From positions 23,621-87,620 of the forward strand of contig JANQEN010000240.1 of assembly GCA_028278335.1 (NCBI GenBank): a DNA stretch of 64,000 nucleotides, written 5' to 3'. Shown one piece after another: positions 17,318 through 26,597 of the stretch. The notes below the pieces were generated by a model, which saw only the letters and a list, made by a program, of their open reading frames with translations, was not told where the DNA came from and did not search any database. The translations under genes and the position numbers were made by a program. This stretch comes from Chitinivibrionales bacterium (GTDB taxonomy: Bacteria; Fibrobacterota; Chitinivibrionia; Chitinivibrionales; JANQEN01). Each line of letters opens with the position of its first letter. Position 1 is the stretch's first letter.

Positions 17318-19096
17318 ATGAAGATTACAATTGCAAAAACCGCCGGATTCTGCATGGGGGTGCAACGGGTAGTTAATCTTGCTGTAGAAAAAACTGCCAA
17401 GCCTGACAGCACCATCTATTCGTTGGGGCCAATTATTCACAACAATCAAACCTTGGATATGCTTAAGGAACGAGGCGTGGAGATGTTTAATGAACAATCT
17501 CCGCCAAACAAAGATTCTACGGTCCTTATTCGTGCCCATGGCATTCCTCCCAAAACACAGGAAAAATATACCACTGGTTGTTATGACATAATTGACGGAA
17601 CCTGCCCCAAAGTAAAGACTGTTCACAAGGTTATTGAGAAGTATCGAAAGCAGGGCTTTAGCATTATCATCACCGGTGATGAAGGGCATGCAGAAGTGAT
17701 TGGCTTGATGGGCTATGCCGGTGATGCAGGGCATCTCATTCAATCAATTGACGATGTAAAGAGGCTTCCTGATTTTAACAAAATATGTGTTGTAGCACAA
17801 ACAACCTTTAGCAGACAAGCCTTTGACACGATCTCCAACGCTATCATTGCACAATACCCCAAGGCAGAGGTTGCAGTAAAAAAGACAATTTGCTCGGCAA
17901 CTGATAAACGGCAAAAAGAGGTCATCAATCTTTCCAAAGCGGTAGATTGCATGATTGTGGTTGGTGGAAAGAATAGCGCAAACACCCTCCGGTTGGCTAA
18001 AATTTCTCAGGAAAATGGTACACCCACTTTTCATATTGAAACTGAAGAGGAGATCTCCTGGGACTCTATCAAAGATCATAATCATATTGGCATTACAGCC
18101 GGCGCCTCTACCCCAGCCTGGATGATAAAGCGGGTCACCGATCACCTTCTTATTCTCAATAGAAAAAACAACAAAACTGTTCCTGCTCGATTAGCGCAGC
18201 TTTTAGAAGTTTTTGCTAACCTCAATTTTTTTGTTGCAGCTGGGGGAGTAGCTATGTATTACCTATCCAGCACGTTTCAGGAACTTCCCTTTACACTCAC
18301 CGGTGGCTCTATTGCTTTCCTCTATCTTATGTCGATTTATCTCTTTAATAGCCTTGCGGTCATAGAAAAAAATAAACACCTTGATGTCAGCCGATATCGT
18401 TTTTATAACGCTAATAAATCGAAATTGTATTTATTGACCTTTTCCTGTATCGGCTTTCTTCTCCTTACAAGCCTTTTACATAACCTGGCACTTTTTCTTT
18501 TTATGCTCCTGCCGACCTTTGCAGGAATCATCTACCATTTCAGCATAGTCCCTCCCCCGCTCCGCAAGTATGTCAAATACAGCAATCTTAAAGACATTCC
18601 AACCTCCCGGGACCTCTTTGCAGCGTTGGCCTGGGCTGTTTTAGTGACCTTTATACCTCAAGCTATAGCCAATATTTTTGTCATAACACCAACAACAATT
18701 GCAGTCTTCCTTTGGACCTTTTATCTTTCCTATCTCCGTTCTCTCATATTTGATCTTCGTGATATTGAAGGTGATAGAATTATGGGACGGGAGACGCTCA
18801 TTACTATTATTGGTGAAAAACAGGTTAAACAGCTTATTTTTTCAACGTTGATGTTCTCCTTTATCACCTTTATTGGATTAACATTTTTATCGCTCTTTCC
18901 CAAATACCGATTTAGTAATGCACCCTTTTATACTTTTTTACTACAGCTACCTGTTTTAAGCCACATATGGCTCTTTATGAAATGGCAACACCTCTTAAAA
19001 AATCGACTGACCGCACTTTTTAACCTTCTGGCAAATGGCCAATTTTACATTGCCGGTCTTGGAGCCTGGCTTATTTCAATCTTTTTATATATCTAA
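17318..19096 (+). CDS. ispH: Fusion of IspH (HMBPP reductase) with a UbiA-like prenyltransferase
   Basis: 592 residues. Residues 1-285 are IspH, the [4Fe-4S] enzyme making IPP and DMAPP at the end of the MEP pathway. All three cluster cysteines are present (Cys12 in GFCMGVQRV, Cys96 in GTCPKV, Cys192 in TICSATDKRQ), with RAHGIPP, GHAEVIGLMG, NSANTLRL and GITAGASTP. Residues 300-592 carry eight or nine membrane helices of a UbiA-like prenyltransferase. The second Asp motif DLRDIEGD (479-486) is intact and followed by GRETLITIIGEKQ. The first Asp motif is degenerate: N(S)LAVIEKNKHLD where NDxxDxxxD is expected. The reading frame is continuous with no stop at the junction. The fusion would place prenyl-diphosphate supply and membrane prenyl transfer in one chain. 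Confidence 0.93.
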   Translation: MKITIAKTAGFCMGVQRVVNLAVEKTAKPDSTIYSLGPIIHNNQTLDMLKERGVEMFNEQSPPNKDSTVLIRAHGIPPKTQEKYTTGCYDIIDGTCPKVKTVHKVIEKYRKQGFSIIITGDEGHAEVIGLMGYAGDAGHLIQSIDDVKRLPDFNKICVVAQTTFSRQAFDTISNAIIAQYPKAEVAVKKTICSATDKRQKEVINLSKAVDCMIVVGGKNSANTLRLAKISQENGTPTFHIETEEEISWDSIKDHNHIGITAGASTPAWMIKRVTDHLLILNRKNNKTVPARLAQLLEVFANLNFFVAAGGVAMYYLSSTFQELPFTLTGGSIAFLYLMSIYLFNSLAVIEKNKHLDVSRYRFYNANKSKLYLLTFSCIGFLLLTSLLHNLALFLFMLLPTFAGIIYHFSIVPPPLRKYVKYSNLKDIPTSRDLFAALAWAVLVTFIPQAIANIFVITPTTIAVFLWTFYLSYLRSLIFDLRDIEGDRIMGRETLITIIGEKQVKQLIFSTLMFSFITFIGLTFLSLFPKYRFSNAPFYTFLLQLPVLSHIWLFMKWQHLLKNRLTALFNLLANGQFYIAGLGAWLISIFLYI

Positions 19097-19303
19097 AATA
19101 ATATATAAAAATTTGAACCCCCCCTATTCACCCTGCGACTATATATGGTACTATTTATAATAGTAACCAAATTTTTATTCAATTTTTTTCGATTTTAAAG
19201 TATATTAATCATACATGATTCTATATAATAGAAGTAGCAATGACTCCAATTTCGAAAAACACAAAAATTATAATAAAAACCATTAAGTGGAGGTCTACCA
19301 GTT

Positions 19304-22300
19304 ATGTGTAAAAGATTGGGCTTTCTAACTCCTTTTACTGTTTTGTTTACTCTATTGGCATTTATGCTGCCTACTCATGCTCAAGATCCCTATGAAGACT
19401 CACTCTGTGCCTATACCTGGCAAAGTGATATCAATGATTGTGACTCAGCGATCGAATGTATTGATCTTGATGAGTGGAATACACTGGTAAAACCGGTCCC
19501 CTTTAATATTTCTCGCATTTCGCCAGATTCATTAAAGCTCTGTATGGGTGATTTTGAATTTGTACAACCAACTGCCATTGTGTATATCATAGATTTATCG
19601 GGTAGTATGTATCGATATAATGGACGAACTGTTCAATACCCAGACCCTAACTGGGAAGAAGTTGGTGACCCCTACCGGTTGCGAGATGATGCATTAGAAG
19701 CAGGATTTGACACGCAAAGAGATGTTCTTCCCCATTCCCTAGCTGGATATATAGGGTTTGGATCAAATATTATTCAAAACAATTCAAGGTTCAATGGTGA
19801 TCATTTACAAAGACCTATTGATGTTTCCGATAATGTTGCAACCTTAGATGACCTTGTAGACCTTCTACAAAGCGACCTTGAATCTGGACCAGAAGGTACT
19901 AATTATCAACAACCTCTAGACCAAGCAATTCAATGGCTGCAGAATACCAACATTGTACCGGCAGATCATAAAAAAGCCATCATTTTCATTTCTGACGGTG
20001 CACCTAATACTGGATTAAACTATACCACAGCCCAAGTAAATGCACTGCAAGCATTGGAAGCTCCTGTGCATGGTGTGTTTTTAGGTGATGGCTCTGCAGG
20101 TGAACTAACTAATCTTGCCGATGACACAGATGGTTCCATGGCTGTAGTAGGGCCCCAAAGTATGGCTAACTTTACACAGGTTATTAAAAATATCGTTAAT
20201 AATTTAGTCGAACCCATTATTGCTCAATCTGTTTCAATTGAAAACAAATCTCTTAATCCTCCGGTTATTGCCAATTCAATCTTCACAGACTCTGTTAACG
20301 ACACAATTTGGGCGGTCAAGCTCAATAGATTTCTTCCACTTAAAATTGGTCCAAATAATATTGAAGTTCTTTCAACCTTTGCAACTCAGAGCAACTCTCA
20401 TGATACTACCCTTAACTTTAACTTCTATTTGGATATTACCGAAGATGAACGCTATACCAATGAATGTTTTTACTGTTGGCACAAGGCCAATATCGAGGTA
20501 TATCGGGAGGGACAAACCGATCCAACAGACACCTTGACCTGGCAGGATCAAACCTATCGCCTTAAATTCTTTTACTTTGGCGAAGACACCATTCCGCAAG
20601 TAAAAATTAAGATGAACACTGCTAACAAAAAGGATGCCGAAGAGTACACCCTTACCAATGGACAATGGATAGGTGATAGATGGGTCTTTGAAAAGGGTAA
20701 TATACCCTTTGAGGTAACCTTAGATCCTCCGGCAACTGGTGATGACACCACAGAGGCAGATTTTACCGATCTTGTTTACTTTGAATGGACCCATCCTGCA
20801 GACCTTCGGGATAGTGCCTTTGACACGGTGATTGTCAGCTCACCACCAAACAACATTCTTATGTATGACCAGGCCGGTGACCCTTCAAGCTTAACTCCCT
20901 ACAAAAATCGCCCTGACTCCAATGTAATACGGGCAGGTATTAATGTTGATCTCTATGCCAAAGTCTTTGCAAACACCAAGTGGCTTGAAAAATATGAAAC
21001 AGATCAGAATCTGGCCAATAAACTTACCTGGTCAATTGTTGACGCGGTGACAAACCAACCCAATCCTGACATTGCCGAGCTGACTGGTGGCACCAATGGC
21101 AATAATAATGTGCTCTATCCAAAACAGGCCCGTAAAAGCGTTGATGTAACAGTCAAGCTTGTGGATCCTGCATTACCGGTAAATCCAGAAAGGACATGTC
21201 GGTTTTATATTATTCCAGGGTTAGCAGATTCGATTTACATCGAAGCAACAAATGATAGTACCATTGCAAACCTTGTTGATCCACAACCCTGGGACCCCAT
21301 TCGCATTTTAGCAAATGAGACAACAAAAATCGCCTATGGTATTATTCGCGACAAAGAGGGTAACTGGATTCGCCCAGCAACCCAAGCAACCTGGAATAGT
21401 GATAACACGCAGGTTGTAACGGTCTCTCCCGGTCCCAGTGATGAAGTCACCATCACCAAGGGTACTCTTAGCACTGGAAGTACTTACATCCATGCTACAG
21501 AGGATACTTTATCGGGAACCACCAAAGTCGAAACTGTGGACTACGATATAATTGCCATTCGAATTACCTCGCGGATTGCTTCGGACACTGCTGGTATTGT
21601 AATGGAAAACCTTGCTATGGAAACTGATCCGGATACAACCATATTTGCCTTAGGTCAACGGTCAGATACAAAGCAGTGGATTGAACTCAGTGTTAAATGG
21701 GCAATGGACCCACTTGCCACCAACAGTACGCCTCCAACAAGTAATTCTCGATGGACCTTTAGCCCAAGCCGACCAGATACAGGGATTATTCATATTGTTT
21801 ATGACACCTGCTATGATACTTGCGACTATCAATTTGTTGCCTCAGGGCCAAGCAATGTGGTATTTAAGATTATTACTCCCGAAGCACAGCGGATTGCCGG
21901 TCAAGTTTTTAAGGGTGAAGTTAAGATCTCCAACAAAGATGGCTTAGTGCCCGGTATTTGGAAATATCAAGGAAATGACGAGGCGAGCTACCGTGATACT
22001 TTAGGTCAGGGCAATACTCTTTTTGGTCCTCCACCACTTCCCTTTGGTATAACTACCTTTTCAACAAACGGAATTGATACGGCACAACTCAATCGCAATG
22101 CCCTTTTAGAACAGTGGTTTGTTGGTGGTATTGACACTCTGGACTTTGTGCTTTACTGGGCTGCAACACAGAAAAATCAGCCCCAGAAAAAACATAAACT
22201 CACGGTCAAGCTTAAGAATCTTTCTGCCTCAACAAAGGATTTCTTCTTGCATCCAGGACCAATGGATTCTATAGTCATGACACCACCCAGTGTTCCTAAG

Positions 22301-23734
22301 CTCACACCAAAAAGTAACTCCTTCCAAATTATCTCTGATGGATATGACGAGTATGGTAATTACATTGATACAGAGCAATATAAATGGAGCGATTCTGGAC
22401 TTGTTGATTATAGCAATTTTCCTGAACGAACCGATGTCATCATATTTGATCCGAGCTTAGCCAAGGTTTCTCAGAAGGGTAAAGTCATTTCAACCTATAT
22501 GAATGACAATACTGTTTCGAATTTTGTTGATATAGAGATCGAGGTAAAGCCGGGCATGTCCTTTGCCTACACTCGTGATTACAGTGGCAATGGTCTTTTA
22601 GATGCGATTGTAGTGTACTTAGATCGAAAGTTTGTTTTAGATCCTAACTATACACCAGACAATATTCTTGTAGAGAAAAACCCTTACTCCTTTACGGTTG
22701 ACTCAATTGTTTCGGGCAATCCAAATGACAGTTGCGATAGTTTAGTCCTCTATCTTGGAGAAATTGAACCTACTCAACCGCAGACCTCATGGAGGCCGGA
22801 GTTGACCTTAGAGGACCTTCCAACGATTGACTCGATTTCCGGTTACCAGGTTCAGGATGGAGCATCCCCAGTTATTTGGGAAGTCCTTAAGGAGGTAAAG
22901 GTTCCCAATGATCGAAAACAGGATGTTGTGACCGTTACAGTGTCTGAGAATTTCTCCTACCTTAATGATGCACCCTTTGTTGCAAATGCTAAGCCAGAGG
23001 TTCACATCAATGCGTGGACTCGAGATAGCAGCAATACCTTTACTCCAAACTTGGTGCTTAAAGGTATTACTCAGTTCGATGACCAGCAAAACAGCTGGAC
23101 CAAGTTCAGAATGCTCAATGGCAATGATCTTAATAGTAGCCATTGGTTTAACTTTAACCATCTCAAGGGTAGTGTGGGAGTTTCAGACAAATTTAACAAC
23201 TTACCCCACGCACTCAACCAAAAAGTACAGATTAAAGTAAAAGGTAGCCAAGGTGATATTAATATTGGACCAAACCCTTTCCAAATTAATTTTAATTACT
23301 ATAATATTCATAAGCCTAATCTGGTTTTCATTATACCTTTTAAAGAACTCTACAATTGGATTTACAACCAAAACCAAGGTGGCACCATCATCGAGATTAC
23401 CGTAATTGGTGGGCCTGATATTGTGAAAAAGGGTATCAAGGTTATGATTATAGTTTTTGATGCTGTTGGCAATTTGGTGACTCAAAGGGTTAACCCTAAC
23501 ATCCTTGATAAGAGTAATTACCCAGACACCGAAGCTGGCCGCAAGGGCTGGGCTGATGTACAGAGTAAGATTAAGCTCCTTGAGCTTGGGCACACCGTTA
23601 AATTCACCTTCTACTATGAGGGTATGAATGATAATGGTATGCGCTGTGCACCTGGTGTTTATAGAATGATGGTATACCAGATTATTGGTACAAGCCGTTC
23701 TAAGAACACTGAGGTAATTGCTATTGGTAGATAA
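19304..23734 (+). CDS. Very large secreted VWA-domain surface protein
   Basis: 1476 residues. Signal peptide (FTVLFTLLAFMLPTHA, cleavage near 27), then Cys-rich start, VWA domain with MIDAS DLSGS at Asp97, TNY and ISDGAPNTG. This is the same architecture as the 595-residue paralogue at 13380, with long identical stretches around the MIDAS motif. Residues 350-1300 are a chain of beta-sandwich, Ig-like segments with few cysteines, including a shared ECFYCWHKAN cluster. The final 110 residues (IIVFDAVGNLVTQRV and CAPGVYRMMVYQ) resemble the FlgD/CHU-type Ig-like C-terminal domain of FCB surface proteins. A ribosome-binding site GTGGAGG lies at about 19288. A strong terminator follows. Probable role: adhesin or extracellular matrix component. 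Confidence 0.88.
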   Translation: MCKRLGFLTPFTVLFTLLAFMLPTHAQDPYEDSLCAYTWQSDINDCDSAIECIDLDEWNTLVKPVPFNISRISPDSLKLCMGDFEFVQPTAIVYIIDLSGSMYRYNGRTVQYPDPNWEEVGDPYRLRDDALEAGFDTQRDVLPHSLAGYIGFGSNIIQNNSRFNGDHLQRPIDVSDNVATLDDLVDLLQSDLESGPEGTNYQQPLDQAIQWLQNTNIVPADHKKAIIFISDGAPNTGLNYTTAQVNALQALEAPVHGVFLGDGSAGELTNLADDTDGSMAVVGPQSMANFTQVIKNIVNNLVEPIIAQSVSIENKSLNPPVIANSIFTDSVNDTIWAVKLNRFLPLKIGPNNIEVLSTFATQSNSHDTTLNFNFYLDITEDERYTNECFYCWHKANIEVYREGQTDPTDTLTWQDQTYRLKFFYFGEDTIPQVKIKMNTANKKDAEEYTLTNGQWIGDRWVFEKGNIPFEVTLDPPATGDDTTEADFTDLVYFEWTHPADLRDSAFDTVIVSSPPNNILMYDQAGDPSSLTPYKNRPDSNVIRAGINVDLYAKVFANTKWLEKYETDQNLANKLTWSIVDAVTNQPNPDIAELTGGTNGNNNVLYPKQARKSVDVTVKLVDPALPVNPERTCRFYIIPGLADSIYIEATNDSTIANLVDPQPWDPIRILANETTKIAYGIIRDKEGNWIRPATQATWNSDNTQVVTVSPGPSDEVTITKGTLSTGSTYIHATEDTLSGTTKVETVDYDIIAIRITSRIASDTAGIVMENLAMETDPDTTIFALGQRSDTKQWIELSVKWAMDPLATNSTPPTSNSRWTFSPSRPDTGIIHIVYDTCYDTCDYQFVASGPSNVVFKIITPEAQRIAGQVFKGEVKISNKDGLVPGIWKYQGNDEASYRDTLGQGNTLFGPPPLPFGITTFSTNGIDTAQLNRNALLEQWFVGGIDTLDFVLYWAATQKNQPQKKHKLTVKLKNLSASTKDFFLHPGPMDSIVMTPPSVPKLTPKSNSFQIISDGYDEYGNYIDTEQYKWSDSGLVDYSNFPERTDVIIFDPSLAKVSQKGKVISTYMNDNTVSNFVDIEIEVKPGMSFAYTRDYSGNGLLDAIVVYLDRKFVLDPNYTPDNILVEKNPYSFTVDSIVSGNPNDSCDSLVLYLGEIEPTQPQTSWRPELTLEDLPTIDSISGYQVQDGASPVIWEVLKEVKVPNDRKQDVVTVTVSENFSYLNDAPFVANAKPEVHINAWTRDSSNTFTPNLVLKGITQFDDQQNSWTKFRMLNGNDLNSSHWFNFNHLKGSVGVSDKFNNLPHALNQKVQIKVKGSQGDINIGPNPFQINFNYYNIHKPNLVFIIPFKELYNWIYNQNQGGTIIEITVIGGPDIVKKGIKVMIIVFDAVGNLVTQRVNPNILDKSNYPDTEAGRKGWADVQSKIKLLELGHTVKFTFYYEGMNDNGMRCAPGVYRMMVYQIIGTSRSKNTEVIAIGR

Positions 23735-23760
23735 TTTTTAGATATTACAATTCCTATAAA

Positions 23761-23791
23761 AAGAGAGGTCTCTTAGGCCTCTCTTTTTTTT
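23761..23791 (+). terminator. Rho-independent terminator of the large VWA gene
   Basis: Stem AAGAGAGG (23761-23768) pairs with CCTCTCTT (23778-23785) across a 9-base loop and is followed by a run of T. It lies 27 bases after the stop codon. Confidence 0.88.
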
Positions 23792-23796
23792 CGCCA

Positions 23797-23957
23797 GAGT
23801 TTATGACCCAAAGTCGTAAGAGTTTATGACTCAAAATCGTAGGAGTTTATGACTCAAAATCGTAGGAGTTTATGACTCAAAATCGTAGGAGTTTATAGCC
23901 AAAAATCGTAAGAGTTTATGATTCAACGATCTTAGGAGTCTGTGATTCAAAATTATA
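23797..23957. repeat. Tandem array of seven 23-nt repeats
   Basis: Units start at 23797, 23820, 23843, 23866, 23889, 23912 and 23936 (period 23, one step of 24). Core of each unit: GAGTTTATGACTCAAAATCG. Units 2 to 4 are identical, the first and the last three are diverged, and the final one is the most degraded. No spacers separate the units, so this is a tandem repeat, not a CRISPR array. Twenty-three bases is not a multiple of three and stops are frequent, so it does not encode a repeat peptide. Confidence 0.9.
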
Positions 23958-23998
23958 CCGCTTCTCAATAATTATGTCCTATGTTGTGTTGCGGCATG

Positions 23999-24052
23999 AC
24001 TGTTTCTCAAAAGTTTTGTCATAACCATGGGACAAAACTTTTGAGAAACAGT
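23999..24052. repeat. Perfect 22-bp inverted repeat with 10-base loop
   Basis: Left arm 23999-24020 begins ACTGTTTCTCAAAAG. Right arm 24031-24052 is its exact reverse complement and ends GAGAAACAGT. The loop is ATAACCATGG. There is no T-run after either arm, so it is not a standard terminator. It could be the fused termini of a mobile element remnant or a protein-binding cruciform. No transposase is near. Confidence 0.85.
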
Positions 24053-24064
24053 ATATAAGAGTCT

Positions 24065-24142
24065 AAAAAAAACGTCACAGGAAAGGGATTTGCTGGGGGG
24101 GCGATGACCCAATCCTGTGACTATGTCGGGGTAAATCCCCGA
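24065..24142 (-). terminator. Terminator of the propeller lipoprotein gene (minus strand)
   Basis: On the minus strand a 9-bp stem GTCACAGGA/TCCTGTGAC (24113-24121 with 24074-24082) with a 30-base internal segment is followed by a G and C and then eight T (24065-24072 as A on the plus strand). A smaller hairpin TCGGGG/CCCCGA (24126-24142) precedes it, close to the stop codon at 24157. Together they look like a bipartite transcript end. Confidence 0.7.
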
Positions 24143-24156
24143 TTTATTCTATTGTA

Positions 24157-25740
24157 TTAATAGGCTTTGTTTCCAAATACAACAATACCCTCATACTCTG
24201 TGGCGGTCCAAACATTATCATGGGCATCAATCTCTATATCATTAATTGAACCGCATAAAAAGGGTATATGCGAATTGTAGCAGGAAAAACTTCGCCATTG
24301 GTGACCATCATATCGTGTTAAAATGCCATTACTTGTGCCACACCACAGATTATTTTTTGAATCAAAGGTGATCGAGCGAACAATATGCCCACTTAATGAT
24401 GAGTTGGTTGTATCAAAAACCTGCCAATCGCTTAATCGTACTATTTGCCCACTAAAGGTACCTGCCCACACAATACCTTCCTTATCTACAGCCAAGGAGA
24501 ATATGGTATCGCAGGGTAGAGCCGAATTTCCTTTATGATAATTTGTCCACTGTCCATAGCCAATTTTTGTGATACCACCACGAGAACCAATCCACTTGTC
24601 ACCATGCCCATCTACGGTAATGGCATAGACAAAATCAGAGGGAAGCCGAGAGTTAAAGTAGTTGTACTCTATCCAACGGTGACCATTATGATGAACAACA
24701 CCGCCAGTTCGATTATAGTGCTGGGGATACTTGGAAAACCATTTTCCGTTACTTGAGTCAAAGGCAATCGAGTAAACATTGCTAAAGGGAATGCCCCCGG
24801 TGGAGTGCTCGTTGTAGATTTGCCAATATTGACCATTATATCTAACAATCTCAAAGGCACTGCCACTCCAAACTGAGTTATACTTATCAATTTCAATTGA
24901 ATATACCGGTGGATTATTGAGAAAGATGTTGTGGTAGGTAGCCCACTTTTCCCCGGTGAAATAGCTGATTAATCCATTACGAAGTCCTATCCAAACAGTT
25001 CCCTTTCGATTAATGGCCAAAGACTGGATACTGTTGTTGTATAGCGAGGAGTTGCTGGAATTATAAACAGCATCAAAGGAGTAGGTGCCAATCAAAGAAG
25101 TGTCACCGGGTTGAACAGTGAACTCATCGGATAAACGTATTGTGTCAGTAATGTTTTCTTCCCGGGCAAAATAGAGGGCTGGTAGCTCCGATGAGGGAAG
25201 ATCTTTAAGGTGCACCTCATATTTTCCTGGGATGTGATTAACATTGTTATGTAGCTTTAGATAAAAGAGTGTCCCTGGCAGGTAGAGATAACTATTGGTG
25301 ATATCAACATCATCATCAATAGCAACGGTAACAGCCCCTGGTTCGTTTAAGGGAGCCAAATGAACTGTGTTGACAGCATTATTAACGACAACATTTTGGG
25401 TAAAGGATTGATATGAATTTGTCGCACTTCGGCTATAAACATTATATATAGCTCCACTCTCAGAAAAGGTAAATTCAAATTGTCCCTGGTTATCTGTTGT
25501 GTCGACTAATACAACATCACCCTGTTCCTCAATTGCTGGATTGTACCCATGGGGAATGAGAAAGACAGCAGTTTGCGTAGCAGGTTTCCCCTGCTCGTTT
25601 AATAAGGTGCCTACCACTTTCGCATTCCCCGTGCTGGTACCACTTCCAGCAACATCTATGCTACAGGAGTTGAGCAACAGGCTATAGAGCACTACCACCA
25701 TTCCAAGGAAGAGATGTCTACGCTTCAACGATTGAATCAT
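24157..25740 (-). CDS. Surface lipoprotein with N-terminal beta-sandwich and two-component-type beta-propeller
   Basis: 527 residues. Signal peptide with lipobox LLNSC (Cys26). Residues 40-120 look like a carboxypeptidase regulatory-like sandwich (AKVVGTLLNEQGKPATQTAVFL). Residues 230-525 carry about seven blades of the Reg_prop type with recurring motifs such as SLAINRKGTVWIGLRNGL, YAITVDGHGDKWIGSRGG and SITFDSKNNLWCGTSNG. The propeller is thus like the extracellular sensor of hybrid two-component systems, but here it sits on a lipoprotein without kinase domains. Its start overlaps by four bases (ATGA) the stop of the upstream TIGR02147-type regulator gene, so the pair is co-expressed. Probable role: surface binding or sensing. 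Confidence 0.85.
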   Translation of the reverse strand: MIQSLKRRHLFLGMVVVLYSLLLNSCSIDVAGSGTSTGNAKVVGTLLNEQGKPATQTAVFLIPHGYNPAIEEQGDVVLVDTTDNQGQFEFTFSESGAIYNVYSRSATNSYQSFTQNVVVNNAVNTVHLAPLNEPGAVTVAIDDDVDITNSYLYLPGTLFYLKLHNNVNHIPGKYEVHLKDLPSSELPALYFAREENITDTIRLSDEFTVQPGDTSLIGTYSFDAVYNSSNSSLYNNSIQSLAINRKGTVWIGLRNGLISYFTGEKWATYHNIFLNNPPVYSIEIDKYNSVWSGSAFEIVRYNGQYWQIYNEHSTGGIPFSNVYSIAFDSSNGKWFSKYPQHYNRTGGVVHHNGHRWIEYNYFNSRLPSDFVYAITVDGHGDKWIGSRGGITKIGYGQWTNYHKGNSALPCDTIFSLAVDKEGIVWAGTFSGQIVRLSDWQVFDTTNSSLSGHIVRSITFDSKNNLWCGTSNGILTRYDGHQWRSFSCYNSHIPFLCGSINDIEIDAHDNVWTATEYEGIVVFGNKAY

Positions 25741-26597
25741 TTGCCCACCCCCCGCTCATGTTGCCAGTTCTTCCGTAAAACGGGGAAAAATTGAAAATTC
25801 AACTGATAAACCTCTTCCGAGGGAGAGGTTTCCTGTACAATATCATTAAGAACTTCATCCTTGAATTTCTGTATCTTATCTTTTATTTCTTTAAACTTAG
25901 TTTTGGAAACACTCAGTGTCATGCTACTGATTTCCCTCTGTTGCGGTTCTATCTTCTCAATAGCATCCCCTGACAGGGCAATCATTTTTCTATTAAAATT
26001 TCTTATGGAGAGCGATTCAACTTCCGGAGCAGTTTTAATGATTGAATCATTTTGAATCCATTTCCCAGAAGCATCCTGTTTCACCAATCCAATATCCTTT
26101 AAAAGCAAGAGAGATTTTTTCACCTGCGTTGCTGTTAAGGGTGGCGAAAAGGCTCGTGCAATTTTTTCGTAATTATCGGTAATCTCTACAAAATCCAACA
26201 TCTCTCTGATTATAACATGATGCCATTCACTGTAAATTGTATATTGCATTTCACTTAGTTTTTTTACTTTTGAGCCTTTTTTATACTGAGACATCTCTTT
26301 AAATAGTTCATTCTTCTCATTCTCAAATTTGGATTGATTAAAAAGGACCATAAGCCGGAAGTAGTCACACTCCCTGGGGGTTAAATTGAGTGCTCTGCAA
26401 AATTTACCGATACTATTGTAGGCAATATTTCGCTCACCATTTATTACCTGTTTTAACACATTGTGCGATGAAAAACCAGCTTTGTTTGAAAAATATCGAT
26501 ATGAGAAATACCGTGTTTCTCTCTTCTGAAGGTCATAATAGTCCTTCAAAAAGAGACGAAAGTCCACATATCCAAAGATATTCAATTTCATAGCCAA
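25737..26597 (-). CDS. TIGR02147/DUF4423-type regulatory protein
   Basis: 286 residues. The N-terminus (NIFGYVDFRLFLKDYYDLQK, then FSYRYFSNKAGFSSHNVLKQVINGERN) is the hallmark of the TIGR02147 family, abundant in Fibrobacter and Bdellovibrio. It contains a helix-turn-helix-like segment (about 30-70). A DUF4423-like winged-helix region follows (EWHHVIIREML...LLLLKDIGLVKQDASGKWIQ). The C-terminus is a predicted coil (FKEIKDKIQKFKDEVLNDI). These proteins are commonly encoded next to lipoproteins or surface proteins, as here: four-base overlap with the propeller lipoprotein. Likely a transcriptional regulator of that locus; direct evidence is lacking. Confidence 0.88.
   Translation of the reverse strand: MAMKLNIFGYVDFRLFLKDYYDLQKRETRYFSYRYFSNKAGFSSHNVLKQVINGERNIAYNSIGKFCRALNLTPRECDYFRLMVLFNQSKFENEKNELFKEMSQYKKGSKVKKLSEMQYTIYSEWHHVIIREMLDFVEITDNYEKIARAFSPPLTATQVKKSLLLLKDIGLVKQDASGKWIQNDSIIKTAPEVESLSIRNFNRKMIALSGDAIEKIEPQQREISSMTLSVSKTKFKEIKDKIQKFKDEVLNDIVQETSPSEEVYQLNFQFFPVLRKNWQHERGVGK

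Noticed and set aside
23797..23957. Possible CRISPR array
   Set aside because: The 23-nt units abut each other with no spacers, and no cas genes are present.
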